Positions 35,503-43,801 of a stretch of DNA of 64,000 nt are shown piece after piece. The position numbers were made by a program, and so were the translations under genes. The first letter of the stretch is position 1, and each line of letters opens with the position of its first letter. The notes under the pieces were generated by a model. It was not told the DNA's origin. It did no database searches and was given only the letters and a program-made list of their open reading frames with translations. The DNA comes from Nocardioides sp. Root682 (GTDB taxonomy: Bacteria > Actinomycetota > Actinomycetes > Propionibacteriales > Nocardioidaceae), in the NCBI RefSeq assembly GCF_001427795.1, contig NZ_LMHJ01000001.1:667773-731772 (forward strand), given 5' to 3'.

Positions 35503-36129
35503 AATCTTTGCCTGCGCCCCTGTCGGAACAGCCAGCACCAGCCCGGTCAGGACGTCGATCAGCTCCTGGTGCCGCCGCTCGCGGGCGCTTCGGCCGAGCA
35601 CTGCAGACGTCCGTTCGTACTCGGCGACCAGGCCGAGCAGACAGGTGGCCATCGAGTCGGTACGGAAGCGCCGATCCGCTTCCGGGACCATCGTGATGCC
35701 CCTGGAGATCCGACCGATGATGATCCGCAACGAGGGATGGCTCTCGTCCCAGAGGACGTGCTCGTCCGAGACCGCGGCGTGATCCCGCACCCGGTCGAGG
35801 AAGCGGGCGAAGTGCGTCGAGTCCGGGCTGTCGACGATCTGGACCATCGGCAGGACCAGCATCGCCACCAGGTTCCGCACGTCGTTGTGGGTGCCGACCG
35901 CCTCTGCATCGGCCAGCATCCGCATGCGCACCGACTCCATCTCGGCCAGACGTGCGTTGACGGCCGCCGAGATCAACCCGTCGCGACCGCCGAAGTAGTA
36001 GTGCACCGCCGACTTGTTGCGCAGCCCAGCAGTACGGGCGACGTCCTCGAGCGATGCACTCGGGCCACGTTCGGCGATCAGCTCCTCCGCGGCACGCAGG
36101 ATCCGGGTCGCGGGCACCGTCTCGGTCAT
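35494..36129 (-). CDS. TetR-family regulator
   Basis: A 211-residue TetR protein with helix-turn-helix at about residues 8-53 (ILRAAEELIAERGPSASLEDVARTAGLRNKSAVHYYFGGRDGL). The remaining helical part contains MVQIVDSPDSTHFARFLDRVRDH and ends TGAQAKIKG. It lies just upstream of the secreted GH5 gene on the same strand, so it probably controls it or is co-transcribed with it. A palindrome overlaps its stop codon. The 69-base gap before its start shows no clear repeat. Confidence 0.9.
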   Translation of the reverse strand: MTETVPATRILRAAEELIAERGPSASLEDVARTAGLRNKSAVHYYFGGRDGLISAAVNARLAEMESVRMRMLADAEAVGTHNDVRNLVAMLVLPMVQIVDSPDSTHFARFLDRVRDHAAVSDEHVLWDESHPSLRIIIGRISRGITMVPEADRRFRTDSMATCLLGLVAEYERTSAVLGRSARERRHQELIDVLTGLVLAVPTGAQAKIKG

Positions 36130-36198
36130 GGCGTCAATCTAGGCGAATGAAGTCCCGGCCACGGGGTACCGCACGACGACCCGACCACGGAGGCCACG

Positions 36199-36453
36199 AT
36201 GTCGCACGGACTGACCGACCAGATCGCAGGAAAGGTCGAACCCACGATCAAGAGGTGGCGCCGCCGGCGCAAGCTGGCGTCAATGATGCTGGCAGCAACC
36301 TTCGGTGCTGCCGCTGCCTACTTCCTGGACCCGCAGAACGGACCCCAGCGGCGCGCACGAGCCCGCGTCCAGCTCGCCGAGTCCAACCTGCTGGGCAACA
36401 CCGCCCTGACGGGCGACTCCCCCTTCGAGGCGGCCCAGCACACCCGCGTCTGA
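36199..36453 (+). CDS. Small YtxH-like membrane-associated protein
   Basis: An 84-residue protein starting at ATG 36199 after GGAGG. A basic segment (TIKRWRRRRKLAS) precedes one short hydrophobic stretch (MMLAATFGAAAAYFLD), then the motif YFLDPQNGPQRRARARVQ. The Tyr/Phe-Leu-Asp-Pro followed by Arg-rich residues is typical of small actinobacterial YtxH-like proteins of unknown role. It appears monocistronic; 82 bases separate it from the hydrolase gene. Confidence 0.7.
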   Translation: MSHGLTDQIAGKVEPTIKRWRRRRKLASMMLAATFGAAAAYFLDPQNGPQRRARARVQLAESNLLGNTALTGDSPFEAAQHTRV

Positions 36454-36535
36454 CGACACCACCTTCGCGTTCGTGACGCGGATGACAGGTGACATCCCGG
36501 GACAAAGTGACAACGCTCGTGGTCTACTGCGGTCT

Positions 36536-37507
36536 GTGACAGTCACCGTCGACGTCTCCACTCGCGTCCCGTCGTCCACCAGCGTTCGCCTGAACCGCGT
36601 CATGCGGGCCAGCTTCAAGCAGGCCTCGCGCGTGCTGCCCGGCAGCGCGGTGGGCCTGCGCCTCACCCGGGCCGCGATCGAGGTCGGCTGCATCGCTGCC
36701 GGCGCCGACAAGGTCCCGCACACCCGGGTGCGCACCCTCACCGACCGCGGAGCCGTCCACGGCGAGTGGGTCGGCCCCGAGGCGCGGCCCGGAGAGCAGG
36801 TTCTGCTCTACTCCCACGGCAGCGCGTACGCCGTCTGCTCCCCCCGCAGTCACCGGGCCTTCGTGGCCGCGCTGGCCGAGCGGACCGGTCGGCGCGCGTT
36901 CAGCCTCGACTACCGGATGGGACCCGAGCACCGGTTCCCGGCGGCACACGACGACATCGTCCGCGCCTTCCTGTGGCTCCTCGAGCAGGGACACCGCCCC
37001 GAGAACATCCTGGTCTCGGGCGACTCCGCCGGCGGACACCTGTCCCTGTCACTGTGCGGCGAGCTGCGGCGGCTCGGCGTGCCGATGCCGGCGGGTCTCG
37101 TCCTCTTCTCGCCGCTCGTCGACGCCAGCTTCGACACCGCTGCGGCGGCCTACCGACGTAGCAACGACCCGATCACGGTGCCCGGCTTCGCGCGGCGCGT
37201 GATCCGCCACCACCTGCACACCGGGACCGCGAACGACCCACGGTTCAACGTCGCCCTCGAGGCCGGTCCCGACCTGCCGCCTGCACTGGTGATCGTCGGC
37301 GCGTCAGAGATGATGCGCGGCGACTCCGAGCTGTTCACACAGGTCCAGCAGGAGGCGGGCGGACACTGCGAGCTCCAGGTCTGGCCGGGCCAGGTCCACG
37401 TCTTCCCGGTCCTCGGACTGGTTCCCGAGGCTCGCCTCGCACTGGACGAGGTGACCCGCTTCGTGGCCGAGCTCGACGCGGTCGCGCACGCCAGCGACGT
37501 CGGCTGA
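36536..37507 (+). CDS. Alpha/beta hydrolase, hormone-sensitive-lipase type
   Basis: A 323-residue esterase/lipase of the HSL family. It has the oxyanion motif YSHGSAYAVCSPRSH (HGSA in place of HGGG), the block DYRMGPEHRFPAAHDD, the nucleophile elbow SGDSAGGHL and a C-terminal QVHVFPVLG with the catalytic His. It should hydrolyse short to medium acyl esters. Start is uncertain: GTG 36536 gives the full N-terminus but has no clear ribosome site, and ATG 36602 would give 301 residues. No signal peptide is evident. Confidence 0.85.
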   Translation: MTVTVDVSTRVPSSTSVRLNRVMRASFKQASRVLPGSAVGLRLTRAAIEVGCIAAGADKVPHTRVRTLTDRGAVHGEWVGPEARPGEQVLLYSHGSAYAVCSPRSHRAFVAALAERTGRRAFSLDYRMGPEHRFPAAHDDIVRAFLWLLEQGHRPENILVSGDSAGGHLSLSLCGELRRLGVPMPAGLVLFSPLVDASFDTAAAAYRRSNDPITVPGFARRVIRHHLHTGTANDPRFNVALEAGPDLPPALVIVGASEMMRGDSELFTQVQQEAGGHCELQVWPGQVHVFPVLGLVPEARLALDEVTRFVAELDAVAHASDVG

Positions 37508-37533
37508 CCCCGACGACCGGCCGAAGTCGCCGA

Positions 37534-38436
37534 TCAGGCGACGTCGGTCCGGTCCGACACTCCGGGGATGCTCACCCCACCACGGCGGATCAACGCCTGC
37601 TCACCTCGCGCGACGACCTTGTAGAACTCAGCACTCCGGCCCCTCAGGAGCGGGGTGGCCGCGAGCAACGGGACCCGCTGGTGCGCGATCCGGCTGGCCC
37701 GGGTGATCGCCTCGTACGCGAGCTGGTCGCGTCGTCCCCAGTCGATGCCGAACATCGCCCGCACCGTGCGCGGCAGACTGCCCTGGACGACGGTGGCCAG
37801 CGTCGGCGAGGTCACCAGCGCACCCGGCAGTCCGTAGCCGTGGACCCCGGCGATGTGCTCGCCGATCAGCTGCGCCTCCGGCACGAGGTACGGCGCATCG
37901 GAGTCCATCCAGGCGTCGTACTCCGTCCGGAACGCGGCGTACGACGACGGCGCGGTGTCGGCGGGCATGCCGAACATGACCGCCCAGGCGACGAAGTCCT
38001 CGAAGAGTCCTTCGCGTTCGCCCGCAGTGAGCCGGTGGACCATCGCGTCGTGCATGAACTCGACCGAGTCGAGCGTGAAGGCCGCCGTCCACCACATCAG
38101 CTCAGGCTCGTGGGCGCTGTAGGTGGTCCCCGCGGGGTAGTGCGCTCCCCCGTCCTCGGCAATGGCGCCCTGCACGGGAGCGTGCCGTTTGGCCGTGAAG
38201 GCCAGCGCCCGGTCGGCCTCCTCACGGTCGCCCAGGAAGGTCGCCTCGAAGAGTCGTGCCGTCAGGCCCAGCCGGGTGTACGGCGTCTGGCGGTGGGAGG
38301 TGTGCTGCGCGGTGCCCTGGAAGAGCACCGGGTGCGTGGCCCCGATGACCAGCGCCCGCTGGCCGTAGGTGAGCGACACCGCCCGTTGACGGAGCGCGCG
38401 CACCGCCATCGAGGTCTCCGGGAAGTAGCCCGCCAT
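37534..38436 (-). CDS. MpaB-type oxygenase (DUF2236)
   Basis: A 300-residue DUF2236 protein. Family blocks are HPVLFQGTAQHTSHRQTPYTRLGLTARLFEATFLGD, the AKRHAPVQG motif with a conserved His likely to ligate heme, and YSAHEPELMWWTAAFTLDSVE. Characterised relatives include latex-clearing protein Lcp and the fungal MpaB, which cleave isoprenoid double bonds with oxygen. Here a lipid or isoprenoid substrate is plausible but unknown. ATG 38436 follows AGGAG; a GTG one codon earlier is also possible. It is divergent from a TetR gene across 81 bases. Confidence 0.8.
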   Translation of the reverse strand: MAGYFPETSMAVRALRQRAVSLTYGQRALVIGATHPVLFQGTAQHTSHRQTPYTRLGLTARLFEATFLGDREEADRALAFTAKRHAPVQGAIAEDGGAHYPAGTTYSAHEPELMWWTAAFTLDSVEFMHDAMVHRLTAGEREGLFEDFVAWAVMFGMPADTAPSSYAAFRTEYDAWMDSDAPYLVPEAQLIGEHIAGVHGYGLPGALVTSPTLATVVQGSLPRTVRAMFGIDWGRRDQLAYEAITRASRIAHQRVPLLAATPLLRGRSAEFYKVVARGEQALIRRGGVSIPGVSDRTDVA

Positions 38437-38517
38437 CACACGCTCCTATCTGGAAATGCAGTCCCCCAGAATCATGCACCGGCCAGCACCGCATGGCAAT
38501 GCTGCGAGAATCACAAG

Positions 38518-39144
38518 GTGACCACCTCACGCGCCTACGGCGGGCGGACCGCGGACGAGCGGCGCGCGGAGCGCCGGGCGCGCCTGGTCGAGGCAGCGCT
38601 CGACGTACTGGCCGAGCACGGCGCCGCCGGGGTGACCGTCAACCGGTTGTGCCGCGCCGCCGGGCTGAACGAGCGCTACTACTACGAGAGCTTCGCCCAG
38701 GTCGACGACGCGCTGGAGGCCGTCGTGGAGCATGTCGGCGGACAGCTCCTGGCCTCGATCATGGAGGCGCTCGCGACGTCCGCCGACGAGCCCAGCGCCC
38801 GGGCGAGCGCCGTGATCGGAGCCGTGGTCGACCTGGCCCGGGCCGACCCGCGCGTCGGTGCACTGCTGGTCGCGAGCGGGGCGCATCCCGTGCTGGCCGC
38901 CCGCCGGCGGGCCCACCTCGACGTCGTCGTGGAGCTGATGATCGCCGAAGGCGCCAGCACCCTCCACCTGGAGCGCACAACGGCCCTGGAGCCCTGGGCG
39001 CGCTTCACGGCGACCTTCCTGTCCGGCGGCTTGGTCGAGGCGCTGTCCGCCTGGATCACCGGCTCGGTCGACCTGTCACGCGACCAGTTCGTGGAGCACG
39101 CCGTCGGCATGTTCCTCGCCGGGGCGAACCTGCCGAACCACTGA
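38518..39144 (+). CDS. TetR-family regulator
   Basis: A 208-residue TetR protein starting at GTG 38518. The helix-turn-helix is in ARLVEAALDVLAEHGAAGVTVNRLCRAAGLNERYYYESFAQVDDAL. The rest is helical and Ala-rich. It is divergent from the MpaB-like oxygenase gene and is its most likely regulator. The 81-base gap shows no strong palindrome by eye, only short repeats around the sequence TGCA. Confidence 0.88.
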   Translation: MTTSRAYGGRTADERRAERRARLVEAALDVLAEHGAAGVTVNRLCRAAGLNERYYYESFAQVDDALEAVVEHVGGQLLASIMEALATSADEPSARASAVIGAVVDLARADPRVGALLVASGAHPVLAARRRAHLDVVVELMIAEGASTLHLERTTALEPWARFTATFLSGGLVEALSAWITGSVDLSRDQFVEHAVGMFLAGANLPNH

Positions 39145-39167
39145 TCCCCCAAGCACTTCGCGCCGGA

Positions 39168-39833
39168 TCAGGCTCCGTGCACCTCGGGCGTGCGCAGCTC
39201 GCGGAGGACCCCGGCGAACATCGTGGCCTTGATGGCACCGAGGGTCCCGGGGTCCTTGCCGGCAAGCGGCTGGACCCGGGCGATCGCGGACGGCAGGACA
39301 TCGGCCTCCGCGGCCGCGCTGTCGACGAGTCCGGCGGCCACGGCAGCGCCGGCGTCGTACCGCTGTCCGGTGCTCATCGCGACGATCGCTCCCTGCGGCG
39401 TCAGCTTGGCCTGGATGAGCGCAGCCATGCCCGGGGTGAACGGGATGTTGATGTCGACCTCGGGGAAGCAGAAGTAGCCGCGTTCGCTGCGCATGACCCG
39501 CCAGTCGTGAGCCATGGCGAGCATCGCGCCCGCACCGAACGCGTGCCCGGGCACCGCCGCGACCGTCGGGACCGGCAGCTCGAGGACGCGCGCGAACAGC
39601 GCCTGGACCTCCGCGACGTACGCCGAGAGCTGCTCGGGGTTGCCCAGGACGTACTCCAGGTCGAGGCCGTTGGAGTAGAACTTGCCCCCAGCGGTCGTGA
39701 CGAGCGGAGCCGGGGAGGCCACCACCTCGTCGAGGTGCGCGTCGACCTGCTTGAGCCAGTCGAGGGTGAAGCGGTTCTCGTCGGCGCCGAGGTCGAGGAC
39801 GTACACGCCGTCCTGCTGAACGAGGTGGGTCAT
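39168..39833 (-). CDS. Enoyl-CoA hydratase/isomerase family protein
   Basis: A 221-residue short crotonase-fold protein resembling delta3,delta2-enoyl-CoA isomerases. Oxyanion-hole segments are TTAGGKFYSNGLDLEYVLG and VPGHAFGAGAMLAMAHDWRVM, followed by FCFPEVDINIPFTPGMAALIQ with a Glu in the region used by the isomerase active site. Members move double bonds in unsaturated acyl-CoAs during beta-oxidation. The ATG has a GAAGGAAAG site and overlaps the stop of the upstream TetR gene (ATGA, 39830-39833), so the pair is one unit. Confidence 0.83.
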   Translation of the reverse strand: MTHLVQQDGVYVLDLGADENRFTLDWLKQVDAHLDEVVASPAPLVTTAGGKFYSNGLDLEYVLGNPEQLSAYVAEVQALFARVLELPVPTVAAVPGHAFGAGAMLAMAHDWRVMRSERGYFCFPEVDINIPFTPGMAALIQAKLTPQGAIVAMSTGQRYDAGAAVAAGLVDSAAAEADVLPSAIARVQPLAGKDPGTLGAIKATMFAGVLRELRTPEVHGA

Positions 39834-40504
39834 GATCGTCTTTCCTTCTGTTGGGCGGAGCGGGACTTTCGGACAGGGGCGGGCGGGGGCTCGAGGGCGA
39901 GAATGGCCCGACAGGCCGCCTCGACCTGGGCGGCGACCTGGGCGTCCAGGGGCGCACCACTGGCGAGCCTGCGTTGCATGAGCCCACCGGGGATGTCGAC
40001 GATGCAGGCGGCAATGGTCTCGACGGCAACGCGATCGGCACGGTTCCAGCGAGCGCGCGCGAGCAGGACGAGCACCTGGGTGAAGGCAGCCTGAACGGCC
40101 TCGAGCTCGTCGGTGACCTCGGCGGAGAGATCCTCCTCGGAGAAGAGCTGGTCGCGGCGCTGGCCGAAGAACAACCTGGCCGCGGCCGGCCGTGCGATGG
40201 CGAACTCGACCGGCCACAGGGCGGCGGCCACGACGGCGTCGTCGGCCTGGGCGACAGAGGCCCGCCCCTCGATTGCCGCGGAGACCCGATCGTCCTGTTC
40301 CGCCAGGAGGCGGCGCGCAGCCCTGATCCAGACCTTGGCGAGCAGCTCCTCCTTGGAGGAGAACGCGTGGTAGATCGACCCGTTCGACACCCCTGCCGCA
40401 TCGGCCAGACCGCGCAGTGTCAGCCCACCCGGACCAGCGGCTGTCGCGAGCTGTTCGGCGACGTCGAGCAGGGCGTCGATGTCGTTCGTCCGGGGGCGGG
40501 CCAT
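39830..40504 (-). CDS. TetR-family regulator
   Basis: A 224-residue TetR protein. The helix-turn-helix is in LDVAEQLATAAGPGGLTLRGLADAAGVSNGSIYHAFSSKEELLAK. The C-terminal 20 residues are basic. Its operator is almost certainly the perfect palindrome at 40518-40533, 14 bases before the ATG, implying autoregulation together with the coupled enoyl-CoA isomerase gene. The ligand may be an acyl-CoA, by analogy with other TetR regulators of fatty acid genes. Confidence 0.9.
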   Translation of the reverse strand: MARPRTNDIDALLDVAEQLATAAGPGGLTLRGLADAAGVSNGSIYHAFSSKEELLAKVWIRAARRLLAEQDDRVSAAIEGRASVAQADDAVVAAALWPVEFAIARPAAARLFFGQRRDQLFSEEDLSAEVTDELEAVQAAFTQVLVLLARARWNRADRVAVETIAACIVDIPGGLMQRRLASGAPLDAQVAAQVEAACRAILALEPPPAPVRKSRSAQQKERRS

Positions 40505-40517
40505 GCCGCCACTCTAT

Positions 40518-40533
40518 TGGAACGTCCGTTCCA
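40518..40533. promoter_or_regulatory. TetR operator palindrome
   Basis: TGGAACG-TC-CGTTCCA is a perfect 7-2-7 palindrome between the TetR gene and the MFS gene, 14 bases before the TetR start. Confidence 0.65.
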
Positions 40534-40558
40534 GAACAAGTGCTCTAGAAAAGAGGGC

Positions 40559-41959
40559 TCACGAACGCTCCGCCATCGCGAGCTGCCGGGCAGCGGTCGC
40601 GGTCGTCACGCTGGACAGCCGCAGCGCGGCGAGCGCGGACAGGGCCGCACAGACCGCGATGGCACACCACGCCTGGGTGAAGGCGGCCTCGTGGTCCGGC
40701 TTGTCGACCATCGTCACCAGCATGCTCACGCCCAGGACCAGGCCGACCTGACGGGCCATGGTCACGACTCCCCCGCCGGTCGAGACCTGGGCAGGAGGCA
40801 GGGTCGAGGCAGCCGCGGCCAAGAGATTCGGCATCGCCAGGCCGACGCCGACGCCACCGAGCACCCAGGCGGGCAGGAAGGCGGTCCAGTACGCCGGCGT
40901 GGGGCTGAGCGCCAGCGCCTGCCACAGTGCCGATGCCCCGAAGATCAGGCTCCCGGCGGCAACCATGTGCCCCGGACGCGCGTGAGGGGTCAACCGGTGC
41001 GCCAGCACAGAGGTGACCGGCACCGCGAGCGGCCCGATCGCGATCGCCAGGCCGGTCTGCAGCGCGCCGTACGACCAGGCCTGCTGGAGCCAGAGGATGG
41101 CACCGAGCAGCGAGGCCCCGAAGCCGGTGTTGAACACCAGGGTGGCCACGTTGGCCCACCGGAAGGCAGGAACGGCGAGGAGCGCTGGCGCGATGATCGG
41201 CGACGGGTGCCGGAGCGTACGTCGCGCGAAGACGACCATGCCGAGGACCGAGACACTGAACGCACCGAGGACCCGGGCCGAGGTCCAGCCCCAGTCACTG
41301 GCCTGGACCAGACCGAGCACCAGCGCGCCGACGGACACCGCCAGCACGACCGCACCGGCGAGGTCCGGCAGCGGCGTGCCCTCGTTGTGTCGCACGTCCG
41401 GGACGTAGCGCAGCGCGCCCGCGACGAGCAACAGGCCGACGGGAAGGTTGATCCAGAACGCCCACTGCCACGACAGCTGGACCAGACCGCCGCCGAGCGC
41501 GGGACCGAGTGCCGCCGCCACGGCGCCGGTCAGCGCCCACAGACGTGCGGACGACGCCCGCTTCTCGGGGGCAACGGTCGCCAGCAGGAGGCCGAGACTG
41601 GCGGGCGTCATCGCGGCCGCGCCGATGGCCTGGACCACCCGGAAGCCCACCAGCCACCAGATCCCCGGCGCGAAGCCGCAGGCGAGGCTGGCGGCGATGA
41701 ACAGCATCATCCCCGCGACGAAGCCGCGCTTCTGCCCCGCCCGGTCGGCCAGCCGGCCCATCGGGACCAGCAGTGCGGCGTACACGACGGCATAGGCATT
41801 GAGGATCCAGCTCAGCTCGGTGAGCCCGGCACCATCGAAGTCGCGCCCGATCTGGTCGAAGGCGACATTGACGATGAAGAGGTCGATGCCGGCCAGGAAC
41901 GCTGCCCCGATCAGTACCGCCGTGACGATTCGCTGGCTTTGGTTGGGCACAGCCAGCAC
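40559..41959 (-). CDS. MFS drug/metabolite exporter, DHA2-like
   Basis: A 466-residue MFS protein with about fourteen membrane spans, as in EmrB/QacA-type exporters. Visible motifs are the first helix VTAVLIGAAFLAGIDLFIVNVAFDQIG, motif A GRLADRAGQKRGFV, and motif C-like LTGAVAAALGPALGGGLVQL, which marks proton antiporters. Start is GTG 41959 or GTG 41950; neither has a clear ribosome site, so the transcript may be leaderless. It is divergent from the HxlR regulator gene, and a perfect palindrome between them suggests control by it. Confidence 0.87.
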   Translation of the reverse strand: MLAVPNQSQRIVTAVLIGAAFLAGIDLFIVNVAFDQIGRDFDGAGLTELSWILNAYAVVYAALLVPMGRLADRAGQKRGFVAGMMLFIAASLACGFAPGIWWLVGFRVVQAIGAAAMTPASLGLLLATVAPEKRASSARLWALTGAVAAALGPALGGGLVQLSWQWAFWINLPVGLLLVAGALRYVPDVRHNEGTPLPDLAGAVVLAVSVGALVLGLVQASDWGWTSARVLGAFSVSVLGMVVFARRTLRHPSPIIAPALLAVPAFRWANVATLVFNTGFGASLLGAILWLQQAWSYGALQTGLAIAIGPLAVPVTSVLAHRLTPHARPGHMVAAGSLIFGASALWQALALSPTPAYWTAFLPAWVLGGVGVGLAMPNLLAAAASTLPPAQVSTGGGVVTMARQVGLVLGVSMLVTMVDKPDHEAAFTQAWCAIAVCAALSALAALRLSSVTTATAARQLAMAERS

Positions 41960-41981
41960 TCTAGGTGGCTGACTATGGTTT

Positions 41982-42000
41982 CGGCAAGTTAGACTTGCCG
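41982..42000. promoter_or_regulatory. HxlR operator palindrome
   Basis: CGGCAAGT-TAG-ACTTGCCG is a perfect 8-3-8 palindrome ending two bases before the HxlR ATG and lying 22 bases from the exporter start. It should control both divergent genes. Confidence 0.7.
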
Positions 42001-42002
42001 CC

Positions 42003-42470
42003 ATGACCGTACGCCTGACCGGAAGGCTCGCCCAGCGCGACGACGTACCCCTGGGCGATCGCTGTCCCATCGACCGCACCCTGCAGCTGATCGGCAACCG
42101 CACCGCGCTCCTGCTGCTGCGCGAGGTCTTCTACGGCGCCTCGCGGTTCGACTCACTCGTCAAACGGGTCGGCGTGACCGACGCAGTCGCTGCCCAGCGA
42201 CTGCGCGAGCTCGTCGAGGCCGGCGTGCTGACCAAGGAGCCGTACCGCGAGCCCGGCCAGCGAACCCGGCACGCCTACGTCCTGACCACCGCCGGCCACG
42301 ACCTGCTGCCCGCGGTCCTGGCCCTGCTCCAGTGGGGCACCGCGCACTCCTCCGGCGGAGGACCGATCGTCACCCATGCCGACTGCGGCGAGCCGGTGCA
42401 GGTCGAGGTGCGCTGCGCCGCCGGGCACGTCGTGGACGAGGACGACCTCGTCGTCGGCTCCCGCCGCTGA
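42003..42470 (+). CDS. HxlR-family transcriptional regulator
   Basis: A 155-residue winged-helix regulator of the HxlR type. CPIDRTLQLIGNRTALLLLREVFYGASRFDSLVKRVGVTDAVAAQRLRELVEAGVLTKEPY covers the recognition domain. Unusually for the roughly 110-residue family, it has a C-terminal extension of about 40 residues with two cysteines (HADCGEPVQVEVRCAAGHVV), which may be a zinc ribbon or redox sensor. It is divergent from the MFS exporter gene and overlaps a perfect palindrome at its promoter. Confidence 0.87.
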   Translation: MTVRLTGRLAQRDDVPLGDRCPIDRTLQLIGNRTALLLLREVFYGASRFDSLVKRVGVTDAVAAQRLRELVEAGVLTKEPYREPGQRTRHAYVLTTAGHDLLPAVLALLQWGTAHSSGGGPIVTHADCGEPVQVEVRCAAGHVVDEDDLVVGSRR

Positions 42471-42474
42471 GAGC

Positions 42475-42515
42475 CAGTCGGCGGGGAGGTCAGTCGGCAG
42501 GGACGGTCAGTCGGC
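42475..42515. repeat. Three short tandem near-repeats at a gene end
   Basis: CAGTCGGC recurs at 42475, 42491 and 42508, spaced 16 and 17 bases, with similar GGGGAGGT / AGGGACGGT / GAGGAAGG tails. The third copy contains the stop codon of the hydrolase gene. It looks like slippage duplication of the 3' end. Confidence 0.6.
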
Positions 42516-43358
42516 GAGGAAGGCGGCGGCGGCCGGAGCGAACTGCTCGTGGAACTGGAACACGCCACCGTGGCCCGAGTTGGGGTAGATGATCAGCTCG
42601 CTGCCCTTGATCCGGCGGTGCAGGTCCTCGGAGAGCACCGACGGCACCATGCGGTCGTGGTCGCCGTTGGCGATCAGGGTCGGCTGGGTGAACGTCGACA
42701 GGTCCGAGGGGGCGGAGCGGCCGAACTTCTGGATCGCCTTCAGCTGGGTGCGCAGTGCCTTGAGCGTGATCTCCTGGTCGCGGTCGACAGTGCGCTCCTG
42801 GAGGCGCTGGACGAACGCCTTGCCGGCGGCCTTGCCCGTCGCGTCACGGTTGAAGAAGAGGAACTCCTTCGGGTCCGACCGCGTCAGGGTCGCGCGCAGG
42901 ATGTCGTAGTAGGTGACACCGACGACCTTGTCCATGTCCTTGCCGCCACGCGGCCCGGTCCCGGTAAGGACGAGCCTGCGGACGAGCTCGGGGTGCTTGA
43001 CGATCAGGTCCTGGGCGATCATGCCGCCCATCGAGAACGAGAAGACGTCGATCCTGTCGAACCCGAGTGCCGTGATGAACTCGTGGGCGTGATCGGCCGC
43101 CTCCTCGAGGGTGGCGGGCACCTGGCCCGTCGAGGCACCGACGCCGCGCTGGTCGAAGGTGATCACGTGCCGGTTCTTCGCGATCGGGTCGACGATGCGG
43201 GGGTCCCAGTTGTCCAGGGTCGCGGCGAGGTGCACGAAGAAGACGACAGGGATGCCGCCCTTCGGACCCAGCTCCCGGTAGGCATAGGTCACGCCCCCGG
43301 CCGAGACCGTGCGGGCCGGGGCGTGGGCGTACGACGTGATGACGGGGTCGTTGCTCAT
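42507..43358 (-). CDS. Alpha/beta hydrolase
   Basis: A 283-residue alpha/beta hydrolase. The catalytic triad is visible: Ser in VFSFSMGGMIAQD, Asp in IANGDHDRMVP and His in PNSGHGGVFQFHEQF. The oxyanion region VFFVHLAATLDNWDP and DQRGVGASTG fit haloperoxidase/esterase-like relatives. It is last in a three-gene operon coupled by ATGA overlaps with a DUF4345 protein and an SDR. No signal peptide is present. Substrate unknown. Confidence 0.87.
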   Translation of the reverse strand: MSNDPVITSYAHAPARTVSAGGVTYAYRELGPKGGIPVVFFVHLAATLDNWDPRIVDPIAKNRHVITFDQRGVGASTGQVPATLEEAADHAHEFITALGFDRIDVFSFSMGGMIAQDLIVKHPELVRRLVLTGTGPRGGKDMDKVVGVTYYDILRATLTRSDPKEFLFFNRDATGKAAGKAFVQRLQERTVDRDQEITLKALRTQLKAIQKFGRSAPSDLSTFTQPTLIANGDHDRMVPSVLSEDLHRRIKGSELIIYPNSGHGGVFQFHEQFAPAAAAFLAD

Positions 43359-43801
43359 GAAAGTTCTCCCTGCGACGAGGTGCCCGAGCGGGCGCGGATG
43401 CGTTGCTGCCAGACGACCAGCAGCGGCGGCGCGGCGAGCTCGAGCACGACCGCCCCCACGGTGACCGGATGCGGACGTCCGGTCTGCTGCCAGGACCTCA
43501 GCCGGGCGAGGCCGCCTACGAAGAGGCTGGACAGCGCGAAGGTCACGCCGGCTGATCTCTCGACCCGTCCGAGCTGGGACCAGATGACCGGTGCCACGGC
43601 GGCCTTGTAGACATTGGCGTAGCGAAGAGCGCTGTCCACGGTCGGATTCACGGCCGGCGATCCGCCGGGCACGCCGGCCGGGCCGAGCGCGACCTCACGG
43701 CCGGCGCTGGCGAACGGGATGGCCGCCAGCACCGCGAGGGTCCATTGCAGGCGTCGGCGGCTGGTCGACTTGTTGGCGCGAAGGGACACGTGAGAACTCA
43801 T
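43355..43801 (-). CDS. DUF4345-like membrane protein
   Basis: A 148-residue protein with about four hydrophobic segments (WTLAVLAAIPFASAG, AVAPVIWSQLG, GVTFALSSLFVGGLARL, VGAVVLELAAPPLLVVW) and the DUF4345 hallmark NPTVDSALRYANVYKA. ATG 43801 overlaps the SDR stop, and its own stop overlaps the hydrolase ATG. Such proteins are frequent passengers of SDR/hydrolase operons; their function is unknown. Confidence 0.7.
   Translation of the reverse strand: MSSHVSLRANKSTSRRRLQWTLAVLAAIPFASAGREVALGPAGVPGGSPAVNPTVDSALRYANVYKAAVAPVIWSQLGRVERSAGVTFALSSLFVGGLARLRSWQQTGRPHPVTVGAVVLELAAPPLLVVWQQRIRARSGTSSQGELS

Noticed and set aside
39851..41992. 713-codon plus-strand frame
   Set aside because: Antisense to the TetR and MFS genes, rich in Arg/Gly/Glu with no recognisable motif.
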